From Suilimivivens sp964571145 (GTDB taxonomy: Bacteria > Bacillota > Clostridia > Lachnospirales > Lachnospiraceae): a DNA stretch of 64,000 nt. Positions within the stretch are counted from its first letter, which is position 1. Each line of letters starts with the position of its first letter. The stretch spans positions 26,463 to 90,462 of the forward strand of contig CAZNAP010000001.1 in NCBI GenBank assembly GCA_964571145.1, read 5' to 3'. The position numbers and the translations under genes are program-made. This document shows, one piece after another, positions 54,146 to 62,477 of this stretch. The notes beneath the pieces were generated by a model. The model was not told the origin of the DNA. It was given only the letters and a program-made list of their open reading frames with translations, and did no database searches.

Positions 54146-56623
54146 TTAGTATCCCATATAGCTGATATTCATGTCCACGTTACCACTAATCCCGGTTACG
54201 GAGCCCTTTGAAGAATATTGCCACATATCATACTTGGTTTTGGTATAAGTAGGTGCTGCCGCATATTGTGCCAGCCAAATCTTGTAACTTGTCAAACTGG
54301 ATGCATTCATATAGCTGGTAAACCATGTCTTATTGGCGTAAATACCCGCCTTATATCCAGAATTCTGAATGGTCTGGCAAAAAGCCTTACATACCGCTGT
54401 TCTGGTGTCCGCATTAATGCTGTCCGCTCTGCCGTGGCTTGCTTCTACATCCAAGAATACAGGATAACTGAGATTATAACCCTTTATCAGTCCCAATACC
54501 ATAGAAGCTTCTTCAACTGCTTCTACTTCATTCATAGCTTGGGTAAAGAAGTATACGCCTACCTTCAGGCCTGCCTTGGAAGCACCTTGAATATTTGTTT
54601 TAAAAGTAGGATCTTCAATTAAAGCTCCCGTGGTGGAACCACGATATCCGCATCGAATAATGACATAAGATACACCACTGTTTCTAACTGCATTCCAATC
54701 TATATTGCCATTCCATTTAGATACATCAATACCAAATTGTCCGGAACCGGTGTTGAGTGTGCCATCACTGTTAAAGTTATACTTAGCACCCTGAATAACC
54801 TGTTCGCCTGTTACTTTATTTCCGTTTTTATCAAAGAAATACGTCTTGCCATCAATCGTCTGCCAACCTGTATAGGTGTACTCACCTGTCACTTTGCTAA
54901 TCTTGCGATAAAAGGTAAGTCCCTTGGTATAGTAATCTGCATACTTTGCTTCACGGAAACTGCCGTCTGCATTCTTGATATATAATACATTTCCGTCGTT
55001 ATCTTTTAATGTCGAAGTCGTATCGGTTTTTGCTTTATTCGGTGTTGGGGTCGGTGTCACTGTTGGTGTTGGTGACGGGGTTCCCTTAGGTGTTGCTGTA
55101 GGCGTTGGTGTTGTTTTAGCTGTAGGCGTCGGTGTCGGAGACGCTTTTGGTGTTGCTGTGGGAGTCGCTTGCGGAGCCGTAGTCGGTTCCGGCGTTTTGG
55201 TTGGGGTTGCTGCAGGTTCAGCTGTTGGAGTTGGTGTTACTGCAGGTTCAACTGTTGGAGTTGGTGTTGGTTCCCCAGCCGGCTCCAGTGTTGGTGTTGC
55301 TATCGGTTCCGGTGTTGCGGTGGGTGTGCCTTCGCCTGTTCCTGTTCCATCGCCTGTTCCTGTTCCATCACCCGGTTCTGTAGGCTCCATTTTCTTCGCC
55401 AATAACATAAAGCTTCTGGCTGACTTGGTTGCCGGATCGGTTATTTTAGAACCATCTACCTTTTCGTAACTATCTTCTTTCTTCTCCGTTCCAGAAACAA
55501 GGGTTTTCGTAGACTCTACCCATTCCACTGTGTCTTTATTAGTTGACTCAACCTGTGTTTCATTTACTTTGGTATCTTCGGCTGCCACATTGACCTGTGC
55601 TTCTGTCTTTACTTCATCAGAAACGTCAACTTTCTTATATTCGATTTTATCTCTTACGGTAATCGCCTGTGTTTCGGTGGGAATACTATATTCATCGTGG
55701 GTAGTCGGTGCAACAATTTTGATAACATATCTGCCCGGCGTCATATCCTTCTGATAAATAATACCGTCTTTATCATCATCCTTCATATTATAAGTGTCGC
55801 CTGAAGGCTTCTCGATTTCAACTTCAAATTCTACACTGGGAATCAACTTCCCGGACTTTTTGTTTACAAACTTGATTTTCAAATCTTTTTGAATAGATGT
55901 CAGATTCAGCGCAATAGCCGTTTTACCATCTACTTCCGCATTTTCGTAGGCATCACCCTGTTCTTCCTGCTCCGCTTCCATATCTGCGACCATCACCTTA
56001 GCAGCATAAGCATCTGAAATGGCTACCAGCCCGCTTTCACCGATGACAGGCATGCCATCGATTCCAGCTCCGATTTCCGCAAAAGCTTCCACCTGTTTCT
56101 CGGTATTCTTGGCATTCAAATATAGGGTACCTGTTACTCCTGCTAAAATAAGCACGATTGCACCCGTAAAGAAAATAATATGATCTACTGTACTCATATT
56201 CTTGAATTTATAGAAAATACGCTTTATCCCACGAGGCTCTTCATCTTCGTATTCGTACTCATATTCATCGTCCTCATACTCTTCATCTTCGTAATCATCG
56301 TCCGCATACTCATCATTTGCGTAATCATAGTCATCATCTTCGTATTCTTCATCCGAATATGCATCCTCGTCATCATCTTCATATTCAGTTTCTTCATCAT
56401 CATCTTCGTATTCGTCTATTTCATCGGCATATTCTTCGTCTTCGTATTCTTCATCGGAATATTCATCTACTTCATCTTCTTCATATTCTTCATCTGTGTA
56501 TTCATCAGAATATTCACCGTCTTCAATATCATCATCTAAATCCAGCCAGTCCAACTCTGCAATCTTCTTCTCCCGCTTATGAGACTTTTTTCCATTGCCA
56601 AGCTTTCGAAGCAGCTTTCCCAT
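54146..56623 (-). CDS. membrane-anchored GH25 lysozyme-like protein with acidic cytoplasmic tail
   Basis: An 825-residue protein. Order: basic start (1-20), cytoplasmic tail almost entirely Asp/Glu/Tyr (about 22-129), one membrane helix (148-168), a SpaA-like beta domain (about 245-330), a Thr/Pro-rich TPTP linker (about 410-535), cell-wall-binding repeats (GWQTIDGKTYFFDKNGNKV and one more) and a C-terminal GH25 muramidase domain (630-825). The catalytic residues are in FGIDVSKWNG and YPVFLDVEAS. It probably cleaves or remodels peptidoglycan during polysaccharide attachment. The acidic Tyr-rich tail is odd and has no family I can name. Confidence 0.88.
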   Translation of the reverse strand: MGKLLRKLGNGKKSHKREKKIAELDWLDLDDDIEDGEYSDEYTDEEYEEDEVDEYSDEEYEDEEYADEIDEYEDDDEETEYEDDDEDAYSDEEYEDDDYDYANDEYADDDYEDEEYEDDEYEYEYEDEEPRGIKRIFYKFKNMSTVDHIIFFTGAIVLILAGVTGTLYLNAKNTEKQVEAFAEIGAGIDGMPVIGESGLVAISDAYAAKVMVADMEAEQEEQGDAYENAEVDGKTAIALNLTSIQKDLKIKFVNKKSGKLIPSVEFEVEIEKPSGDTYNMKDDDKDGIIYQKDMTPGRYVIKIVAPTTHDEYSIPTETQAITVRDKIEYKKVDVSDEVKTEAQVNVAAEDTKVNETQVESTNKDTVEWVESTKTLVSGTEKKEDSYEKVDGSKITDPATKSARSFMLLAKKMEPTEPGDGTGTGDGTGTGEGTPTATPEPIATPTLEPAGEPTPTPTVEPAVTPTPTAEPAATPTKTPEPTTAPQATPTATPKASPTPTPTAKTTPTPTATPKGTPSPTPTVTPTPTPNKAKTDTTSTLKDNDGNVLYIKNADGSFREAKYADYYTKGLTFYRKISKVTGEYTYTGWQTIDGKTYFFDKNGNKVTGEQVIQGAKYNFNSDGTLNTGSGQFGIDVSKWNGNIDWNAVRNSGVSYVIIRCGYRGSTTGALIEDPTFKTNIQGASKAGLKVGVYFFTQAMNEVEAVEEASMVLGLIKGYNLSYPVFLDVEASHGRADSINADTRTAVCKAFCQTIQNSGYKAGIYANKTWFTSYMNASSLTSYKIWLAQYAAAPTYTKTKYDMWQYSSKGSVTGISGNVDMNISYMGY

Positions 56624-56639
56624 TCATACATCCTCCATT

Positions 56640-56764
56640 ACAATAATTTGTTTCCAGCAAGCTCACGGACACTCGCTAACGCTCATTACCTTGCAAGTAA
56701 ACTTGCAAGTGTCATTCGCCGTTCGCCCTGAACAAGCTTTGCTTGCTCCTGCTCACTAACGCTC
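56640..56764 (-). other. repeat-containing 5' leader of the GH25 gene
   Basis: The leader, read on the minus strand, holds two direct copies of TAATGAGCGTTAGYGAG separated by about 80 bases, and two ACTTGCAAG boxes that can pair. The copies are at about 56673-56689 and 56753-56769. No gene is present. It may be a small repeat element or a regulatory leader. Confidence 0.5.
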
Positions 56765-56793
56765 ATTATATCATTTATCGGGGATTAGTACAA
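56765..56793 (-). promoter_or_regulatory. sigma-A promoter for the GH25 / dTDP-sugar / exporter operon
   Basis: A perfect -10 TATAAT (56765-56770) and -35 TTGTAC (56788-56793) are separated by 17 bases on the minus strand. It would give a leader of about 135 bases before the GH25 start and could drive the whole downstream polysaccharide operon. Confidence 0.7.
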
Positions 56794-56987
56794 TCGTTTT
56801 GTGGCTTGAAATGTCCTTGGAATTGCTGAAAAACAGGATAAAAAGCAGATAAATAAATAGGTACAGGTGGGTTGAATTTTGTCGATAAAATAGTGACTCT
56901 GTAGGGACTTGTCAAATTGCGCGATAAATTAATGTAAAAATTTGTAAATAACCATTGATTAGATAAACATTTTTACGTTAAGCTTAC

Positions 56988-57002
56988 TATCGGTAACCGA
57001 TA
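56988..57002. promoter_or_regulatory. palindrome TATCGGTAACCGATA upstream of the zinc-ribbon gene
   Basis: A perfect 15-base palindrome lies 30 bases upstream of the start codon. Its right half contains CCGATAA, which also resembles a sigma-28 -10 element, but there is no correct -35. The remaining 56794-56987 segment is AT-rich without visible genes. Confidence 0.4.
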
Positions 57003-57031
57003 AACTAGCACAAAGAAAAGGGGATTTTATT

Positions 57032-57628
57032 ATGATGTATATGCACTATTGTAAGCAATGCAACCGTATATTTATGCTAAATGGACATAGACAGATCTGT
57101 CCAAGATGTATCGAACCACTAGCTGAATTACGTATGCCTTATATGGAATTTGTCGGCATGAATCAGGCAGAACGTGACAAACTCCTGGAAGCCTGTGCAG
57201 ATGAGGAACAGCTAAAAAAATTAAAAACTACATATAGAATGTACCGATACAGTAAGTGGTACAAAGAGCTGCAGGCCAATAATCCAGACAATCTTCCTAT
57301 TACAGAGCTATTAGCCAATCAAATGCGTCAGCAAAAGGCTGAAAAAGAATTAGCTGCCAAGCAAGCGAAGCCAAAAAGATACTATTCCAATGCTAAGAAA
57401 ATGATGTATTATGATGATCTCGAATACATTGAAAAAATGTATGGTGATGATATTATTTCCACTCCCGACAAAGATAGCAATTCTCTGGAAAAGATGTCTG
57501 AAAATAACGAAAGTTCCAGCAAAGAGAAGATTCAGAAAAAGAGTCAGGAAAATATCAAGTCAGATGAAACCAACCATTCTAAGGACACAAAAAATAAAAA
57601 GAAACCGGATTTTGAAAATATGAATTAG
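57032..57628 (+). CDS. zinc-ribbon protein of unknown function
   Basis: A 198-residue cytoplasmic protein. The N-terminus has a C-x2-C...C-x2-C zinc ribbon (HYCKQCNRIF and QICPRCIEPL, residues 6-31). A helical middle with KLLEACADEEQLKKLKTTYR and a conserved-looking tyrosine-rich strip (about 60-140) follow, then a Lys/Ser/Asn-rich disordered tail (150-198). It has a good AAAGGGG site and its own terminator. I do not recognise the family; a ribosomal or nucleic-acid role is possible but unsupported. Confidence 0.75.
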   Translation: MMYMHYCKQCNRIFMLNGHRQICPRCIEPLAELRMPYMEFVGMNQAERDKLLEACADEEQLKKLKTTYRMYRYSKWYKELQANNPDNLPITELLANQMRQQKAEKELAAKQAKPKRYYSNAKKMMYYDDLEYIEKMYGDDIISTPDKDSNSLEKMSENNESSSKEKIQKKSQENIKSDETNHSKDTKNKKKPDFENMN

Positions 57629-57644
57629 ACTACAGTAATAAATC

Positions 57645-57677
57645 AAAAACGAAGCGGCGCATGTCCGCTTCGTTTTT
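57645..57677 (+). terminator. terminator after the zinc-ribbon gene
   Basis: AAAAACGAAGCGG pairs with CCGCTTCGTTTTT around a short loop and ends in T residues. Confidence 0.92.
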
Positions 57678-57685
57678 GATTTTGC

Positions 57686-58026
57686 TAGTTGTCAGGTACT
57701 ATCCGGCACTGTTACACAATCAATATTTGGGAATAAAAAGACGCATTTCTGCTTCCAGTGCCCAAACCCACTTGCCAGTTCTACTTCCATTTTGTTGCTT
57801 TGGGCGGATAACAATCACTCGTCATCACTATGCCCAGGGTTTCTACCATAGTGTGGGCACACTAGCTAGGTATTAAGCTCCGCTGCCCAAAGCATATGCG
57901 CTGCCAGTTAATCAAACAAGCTTTGGGCATGCACGGAGAAAAAAGATGTCTGCTACCCAAAGGCCAACCAGAAAACAATGAGCAGGTTGCTTTATGCCAA
58001 GTATACGGATATGCATCGATTGTCTA
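57686..58026 (+). repeat. stem-loop repeat element, copy C (diverged)
   Basis: The most diverged copy of the 340-bp family. Its left end TAGTTGTCAGGTACTATCCG and right end CGGATATGCATCGATTGTCTA are approximate inverted repeats of each other. The TTTGGG/CCCAAA stems, the central ATAGTGTGGG and the CTGCCCAAAGCATATG blocks are retained in the same order as in A and B. The right end overlaps the stop codon (58024-58026) of the convergent transporter gene. Confidence 0.7.
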
Positions 58027-58359
58027 CATATAGTAAACAAGGATACCGCCCATAATAATGAGCATGCCTAACAACTTCCTTTTTGTAATCTTTTCTTTGA
58101 AAAAGAAATAACCAAGCAGCATGACAATAATATATCCCAGTGATTCTATAACTGGTACATTCGTGAAATCCAGCCCTCCATAGGAAAGAATTGTCAAAAA
58201 CATAGACAAGAACATCATGCCATACCCGCCGATTACATATACATTCAGGTATTCTCTAATGGGCGAAGAATAAGTTCGTGCGGCACTCTTTTTCAGGAGG
58301 ATTTGTGCAAATGAAGCAATAATAACCGAAATGATTAAAATCACTAAATACAGATTCAT
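58024..58359 (-). CDS. small EamA/SMR-type transporter, second subunit
   Basis: A 111-residue protein with four predicted membrane helices, of the small multidrug resistance/EamA half-transporter fold (ARTYSSPIREYLNVYVIGGYG is in the loop after helix 1). It overlaps the neighbouring gene by four bases. Pairs like this work as heterodimers, for example ArnE/ArnF, which flip lipid-linked aminoarabinose. Next to a polysaccharide locus, flipping of a lipid-linked sugar is plausible but unproven. Its stop codon lies within repeat copy C. Confidence 0.8.
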   Translation of the reverse strand: MNLYLVILIISVIIASFAQILLKKSAARTYSSPIREYLNVYVIGGYGMMFLSMFLTILSYGGLDFTNVPVIESLGYIIVMLLGYFFFKEKITKRKLLGMLIIMGGILVYYM

Positions 58360-58745
58360 GCCTTTTCCTCCTTCCCGCCATTGAGGACAAAAATACCTAT
58401 CATAACTAATATAATCCCAGCTATCTTGCCAAGTGTAAGTTCTTCTTTAAAAAGCAAAAGTCCCCAGACAATTGCCCACACCAAAGTGATGGCCTTGTTC
58501 GCATATGCAATTGACAGCTCAAATCGCTTGATGACTTGTTGCCAAAGCAATGCGTAAACGCCTAAAATGCATACGCCTATACCAAAAATCAAGATGAATT
58601 CAAAGCTAAACTTTTCTTTTGAAGAAGCAAACTTAGCAACCACGCTGTAAATACTATATATTAAAAAGACCGCCTGTAGCATGAGGATGTCTTTCCACTT
58701 GATTTTACGTGCTGTTTTTATTTCATTTGACTCATTATTCTGCAT
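58356..58745 (-). CDS. small EamA/SMR-type transporter, first subunit
   Basis: A 129-residue protein with four membrane helices and a basic N-terminus (NEIKTARKIKWKDI). The helix-3 motif SIAYANKAITLVWAIVWGLLLFKEELT is typical of EamA-type carriers with the conserved Tyr and Glu. The ATGA overlap with the downstream subunit suggests a heterodimer made in equal amounts. Substrate as for its partner: probably a lipid-linked sugar or a small amine. Confidence 0.8.
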   Translation of the reverse strand: MQNNESNEIKTARKIKWKDILMLQAVFLIYSIYSVVAKFASSKEKFSFEFILIFGIGVCILGVYALLWQQVIKRFELSIAYANKAITLVWAIVWGLLLFKEELTLGKIAGIILVMIGIFVLNGGKEEKA

Positions 58746-58958
58746 ATCTTTTCATCCTTTTCCGTAATCGCACAGGGCATATCCGAACCTGCACGACTAA
58801 TATTTACTAATTATAAAAATGGATTGTTTCACCCAAAATCTACTAGCATATTACCACAGCTTTGCGGCTTCGTATATTAATTTTTTATGAATAGGTGGAT
58901 TTTTTGCGTAAAAAATAGTAGAATAGCAAGTGACTCTATAGTCCGGCAAGGAGGATTT

Positions 58959-60080
58959 ATGAATAACAAGCAAACAGAACAACAAGCAAGCGAAAACGAT
59001 ATTCAAGATAATAGAAATGAGAATTCAATGAATCAAGAAGATGAAATCGTAACCCAAACAGAGGAAAGTGAAAATCAGGCCAGCGAGAACCAAGCTGAAT
59101 CCCATAAATCAAAGACTCAGATGATTTTTCACCTTTTATTAATAGCGGCGATTATATTTATTGCTGTCTTTTCAGTTTATCGACTCTATAAATGGAATTT
59201 AGGTACACCCGAGGATCCCAATGCAGAACAAGTGGACCCTTCCCAGTTTGATATTGAGTCGCTGGATATGATTATTCCAATGGATTCTTCCCTTTTAGAA
59301 GGTCATGTAGATGATGGCGAAACGACTATTTTATGTTTGGGTAACAACCCCTTCTCAGATGACCGTGGTGATACGGGGCTGGCATCACAAATAGCACAAA
59401 AAACAAACGCAACTGTTTACGACTGTGCTTTTCCTGATTCTTCAGCCGCTTGTAAATACGCGGAATATAATCCAGAATATACAAAAGACCAATTTAATCT
59501 TTATTATGTTGTAGAATGCTTCCGGAATAATGAATTCCGAGCAATCAACTCCATTGCAGGAGATGAAGCTGATCCCCGATATAATGAAACTGCTCAGGTT
59601 ATGAATACCGTTGATATGGACAAGGTCGACATTATCATCATTATGTATGACAGCACCGATTATAATAATGGCACTCCTTCCGATAATCCGAACAATCCTT
59701 ACGATATTACCGCCTTTACCGGTGGGTTGCGTATCTCTTTGGAAAACATTAAAAAGACTTGGCCATATATCAGAATCTTCGTTATGTCGCCTACTTATGC
59801 CCAATATATGGACGAGGACGGTAATCTTCACAACGGAACAACCACAGATCTCGGCAACGGAACATTGAACCATTATCTGGTGAAAGAAGTTGATGCAGTC
59901 ATGGATTGCGGTGTTTCGATTATTGACAACTATTACGGAACCATTAATGAAGATAATTATCAAGACTACATGAAAGACCATATGCGTTATAACGAGGCCG
60001 GTCGCGAGTTGTTGGCTGCACGAGTTGCAGACATTATCAATAACCACATGGGAACAGTCACTTCTACGGTTAATGAATAA
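58959..60080 (+). CDS. membrane-anchored SGNH-like protein lacking the catalytic serine
   Basis: About 373 residues. A polar Gln/Asn/Glu-rich cytoplasmic start (1-50) precedes one membrane helix (about 56-76) and a large extracellular domain. The domain begins TTILCLGNNPFSDD, where SGNH hydrolases have GDS, and ends DHMRYNEAGRELLAARV, matching the DxxHxN-type block V. Block I therefore has Asn instead of the nucleophile Ser, so it is probably a non-catalytic or modified member. The start at 58959 has AAGGAGG six bases upstream, much better than an ATG 72 bases earlier. It could serve polysaccharide O-modification. Confidence 0.65.
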   Translation: MNNKQTEQQASENDIQDNRNENSMNQEDEIVTQTEESENQASENQAESHKSKTQMIFHLLLIAAIIFIAVFSVYRLYKWNLGTPEDPNAEQVDPSQFDIESLDMIIPMDSSLLEGHVDDGETTILCLGNNPFSDDRGDTGLASQIAQKTNATVYDCAFPDSSAACKYAEYNPEYTKDQFNLYYVVECFRNNEFRAINSIAGDEADPRYNETAQVMNTVDMDKVDIIIIMYDSTDYNNGTPSDNPNNPYDITAFTGGLRISLENIKKTWPYIRIFVMSPTYAQYMDEDGNLHNGTTTDLGNGTLNHYLVKEVDAVMDCGVSIIDNYYGTINEDNYQDYMKDHMRYNEAGRELLAARVADIINNHMGTVTSTVNE

Positions 60081-60149
60081 ATAAAGCAGCAAATGATAGT
60101 CCAATAACTGAAATTATATGAGAAATATGCATTGTCAGGCACATACAAG

Positions 60150-60177
60150 AAGACGGGAGAAATCATCTCCCGTCTTT
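60150..60177. terminator. terminator shared by the SGNH-like and KAP NTPase genes
   Basis: GACGGGAGA pairs with TCTCCCGTC, with a T run on the plus strand and a pyrimidine-rich stretch on the minus strand. It lies between two convergent genes. Confidence 0.88.
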
Positions 60178-60216
60178 TCACTGTGCTGCGCTCGCCAAGA
60201 CACTTTTGCTCCATTT

Positions 60217-62118
60217 CTATTCAACGATTTTGTTCGATTCTTTTTTTCCTATAAACTCACTATATTCTCTGTCAATATATGTTTCTATGACCAATTCTCC
60301 TTCTGCCTCCCCTTTTGCAAGAACATCAAAAAGAGCATTTTGAAAGTTTTCATAGATTCTGCCATTACAAATCTGATACATGAGTGTTAAAATATTTTGT
60401 ACCACTTCCCTATTGCTTAAATCATAGTATACTAAAGATTGTTCAACATATGGTTGCCAAACTTTTTCTTTGAATCCTCTATTATCAGATTTAACCAAAT
60501 AAAACAATAAATGCATCAAATCATATTTGTTCTCACTCAATAATAACTCCGGTTTCTTAATGATTTTATCTTCCAGTTCACTGTATTGATAATTTTCCCA
60601 CTCTTCATAAATTTGCCTTGTATGATCAGGAATTGTCAAATTCAAAATCCAATAACCTGAAACCATTTTATCCACCCACTTCATTTCTTTATAATCGTGA
60701 TTTAAACAAAACAAATTTGCCGTATCATTTAGCGGGCCTCCAAATGTATAAATTAAGAAATCTATATTGGCGCCATTTACATATGACGCGATACTGTCAA
60801 TAGAATTATTATAGTATGCCAAGTGCATTATCATGATGCTGTTCAGTAGAGAAGATAAAAAATCATTTGTAAGCATGTCCACATTAAACAATACCGCTGT
60901 ACTTATAAAAGCTTCCAATAAGCCGCTGAATAACCGCATATCTTTAAATTTGTCATCAAATTCAACGTTTTGAATATTTCCTTTCACCAAGCATAGATAG
61001 CTCATAATAATTTTCTGCTTCATTTCATCTTCGAAAACTCTCTGATTCAAAATTTCATCTATAACTGACAACCTGACTTCCGGTGTAATGACTTTTCTAT
61101 ACTCCAAACAATTAAGTTTACTTCTCAATATATCATGTACAAACTTTTCTCCAAGAATGTCGGAATTACAAACTATAATTACTTTCATCCCATATACTTC
61201 TATCAGTTCATTAATGAAGCCTATTACTGCTATATACTTATCATAATCCTCTCTTAAAGAATTCTTGTTTGCAAAATTTTCCAATTCAGAAAACGAATGT
61301 GCCACTTTTGTAAATTCTTTATTTATTTCATCAAACTCTGCTTCCTGTGTTCCGCCTCTAGACACGTTTCGAAGACGTGAATGCGATTGATGATACAGTT
61401 CTCCTGAATATTCACTTGTAATCGGACGAGATGTAATCCTTTCAAAGTCATCAAATATAAAAACAGAGCCTTTTTCTATTGAATCGTACCCATACGTTTT
61501 CTTTAATACCTTATTCAAAGCCTCTCCTATTACAGGCAAAAGCTGTAACACCTTAATTATCTGAGCATAAAAAGACTGATCGCCCTGCTCTATGGTGTTA
61601 TTAATTTCATCAATTAAGTATTGACGAGAATTCAAGCCAAAACATGACACCCTATATACTCTCGCCTTCGTATGTCGATAGTATTTATCAAAAAATTGAT
61701 TAACTTCATATGTTTTTCCAACACCCCATTGACCCGTAACCAGGAAACAACGTGCAACTGTATTTTCACGCAAGTACCTAAATAAACTCTTTTCAAATCT
61801 GTTTTCACCAGTTTTTTTCTGCATAATTCTATCTCTAATCAATCTGATCAAAACAGACACAATGGAACAGAATACACTTGTCAGAATAACTACCCGAAAG
61901 ACCCCTTCTATCAGCAAATAAAACTCTTTAATAATTTCCAGCTCAATCGGTAAAAACCATTCAACAATATAAATGCAGACCGATTTGCAAATACTACGCA
62001 ATGCATCAATTCTATATAATAAAATGTAAAAGAATCCCACAATAGCTACATAATCAATTGACTTTTTTAACTTTAACAAACCATTTTCAATTTTTCTAAT
62101 AAGAGCCTCTCTTTTCAT
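60217..62118 (-). CDS. KAP family P-loop NTPase, membrane-embedded
   Basis: A 633-residue protein starting at the ATG at 62118, which has GGAGGA five bases away; a longer frame to 62175 has no such site. Two membrane helices (about 23-52 and 68-95) precede the NTPase: Walker A TGQWGVGKT (128-136) and Walker B VFIFDDFERI, with a long insertion after it. This layout is that of KAP NTPases, whose best-known member, PifA of plasmid F, excludes phage T7. A defence role is possible, but many KAP proteins are uncharacterised. It is a single AT-rich gene between polysaccharide-type genes, convergent with its left neighbour. Confidence 0.85.
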   Translation of the reverse strand: MKREALIRKIENGLLKLKKSIDYVAIVGFFYILLYRIDALRSICKSVCIYIVEWFLPIELEIIKEFYLLIEGVFRVVILTSVFCSIVSVLIRLIRDRIMQKKTGENRFEKSLFRYLRENTVARCFLVTGQWGVGKTYEVNQFFDKYYRHTKARVYRVSCFGLNSRQYLIDEINNTIEQGDQSFYAQIIKVLQLLPVIGEALNKVLKKTYGYDSIEKGSVFIFDDFERITSRPITSEYSGELYHQSHSRLRNVSRGGTQEAEFDEINKEFTKVAHSFSELENFANKNSLREDYDKYIAVIGFINELIEVYGMKVIIVCNSDILGEKFVHDILRSKLNCLEYRKVITPEVRLSVIDEILNQRVFEDEMKQKIIMSYLCLVKGNIQNVEFDDKFKDMRLFSGLLEAFISTAVLFNVDMLTNDFLSSLLNSIMIMHLAYYNNSIDSIASYVNGANIDFLIYTFGGPLNDTANLFCLNHDYKEMKWVDKMVSGYWILNLTIPDHTRQIYEEWENYQYSELEDKIIKKPELLLSENKYDLMHLLFYLVKSDNRGFKEKVWQPYVEQSLVYYDLSNREVVQNILTLMYQICNGRIYENFQNALFDVLAKGEAEGELVIETYIDREYSEFIGKKESNKIVE

Positions 62119-62213
62119 CTGTGTCCTCCAACTATGGATTGTTTTTATTGATTTAGACGGTTCATTGTTATACAAGAAACTACCTGTTACTCTATAATAA
62201 ACGTAAAATCAAC

Positions 62214-62249
62214 AAAATGCCACTCCAACATCATTTGGAGTGGCATTTT
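62214..62249. terminator. bidirectional stem-loop terminator upstream of the KAP gene
   Basis: A near-perfect 15-pair stem, AAAATGCCACTCCAA / TTGGAGTGGCATTTT, has runs of A and T at both ends, so it can terminate in both directions. It insulates the KAP gene from the upstream locus. Confidence 0.85.
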
Positions 62250-62302
62250 GGTTGTGCAATCGCTGGCGGCTTATAATTGATTCGCAGAGAATCAAGGCAT
62301 GG

Positions 62303-62455
62303 AAAAAGCCCATCCAATCACAAGTTGAATGGGCGCCGTCGTCAAAGACGGTAAACATTTAGTCTAATGAGAGTAGCCACAACCGTTTAATCGGTAACAT
62401 GGGCGTTTCTCTTATCTACAGAATGGGCTGTATATACTATTTTGTCAAGAAAATG
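62303..62455 (-). ncRNA. candidate small RNA or IS200/IS605-like remnant
   Basis: On the minus strand a TTGACA (62449-62454) is followed by about 150 bases with strong pairing: ACCG/CGGT around TTTAAT (62384-62398), CCGTC/GACGG (62337-62352) and a terminal GCCCATTCAA/TTGGATGGGC stem plus five T (62303-62334). This is the layout of an independent small RNA gene, although no good -10 is seen. The two internal hairpins could also be the end of a decayed IS200/IS605-type element. No protein frame is present. Confidence 0.45.
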
Positions 62456-62477
62456 AATGTAGAATTCTAACTGAATT

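Noticed and set aside
54975..55469. 164-codon Val/Gly-rich plus-strand frame
   Set aside because: It is antisense to the Thr/Pro-rich linker of the GH25 protein; composition is a mirror of the TPTP repeats and there is no ribosome site.
59442..60104. 220-codon minus-strand frame
   Set aside because: It is antisense to the SGNH-like gene at 58959, which has a strong ribosome site, membrane helix and terminator; the antisense product has no features.
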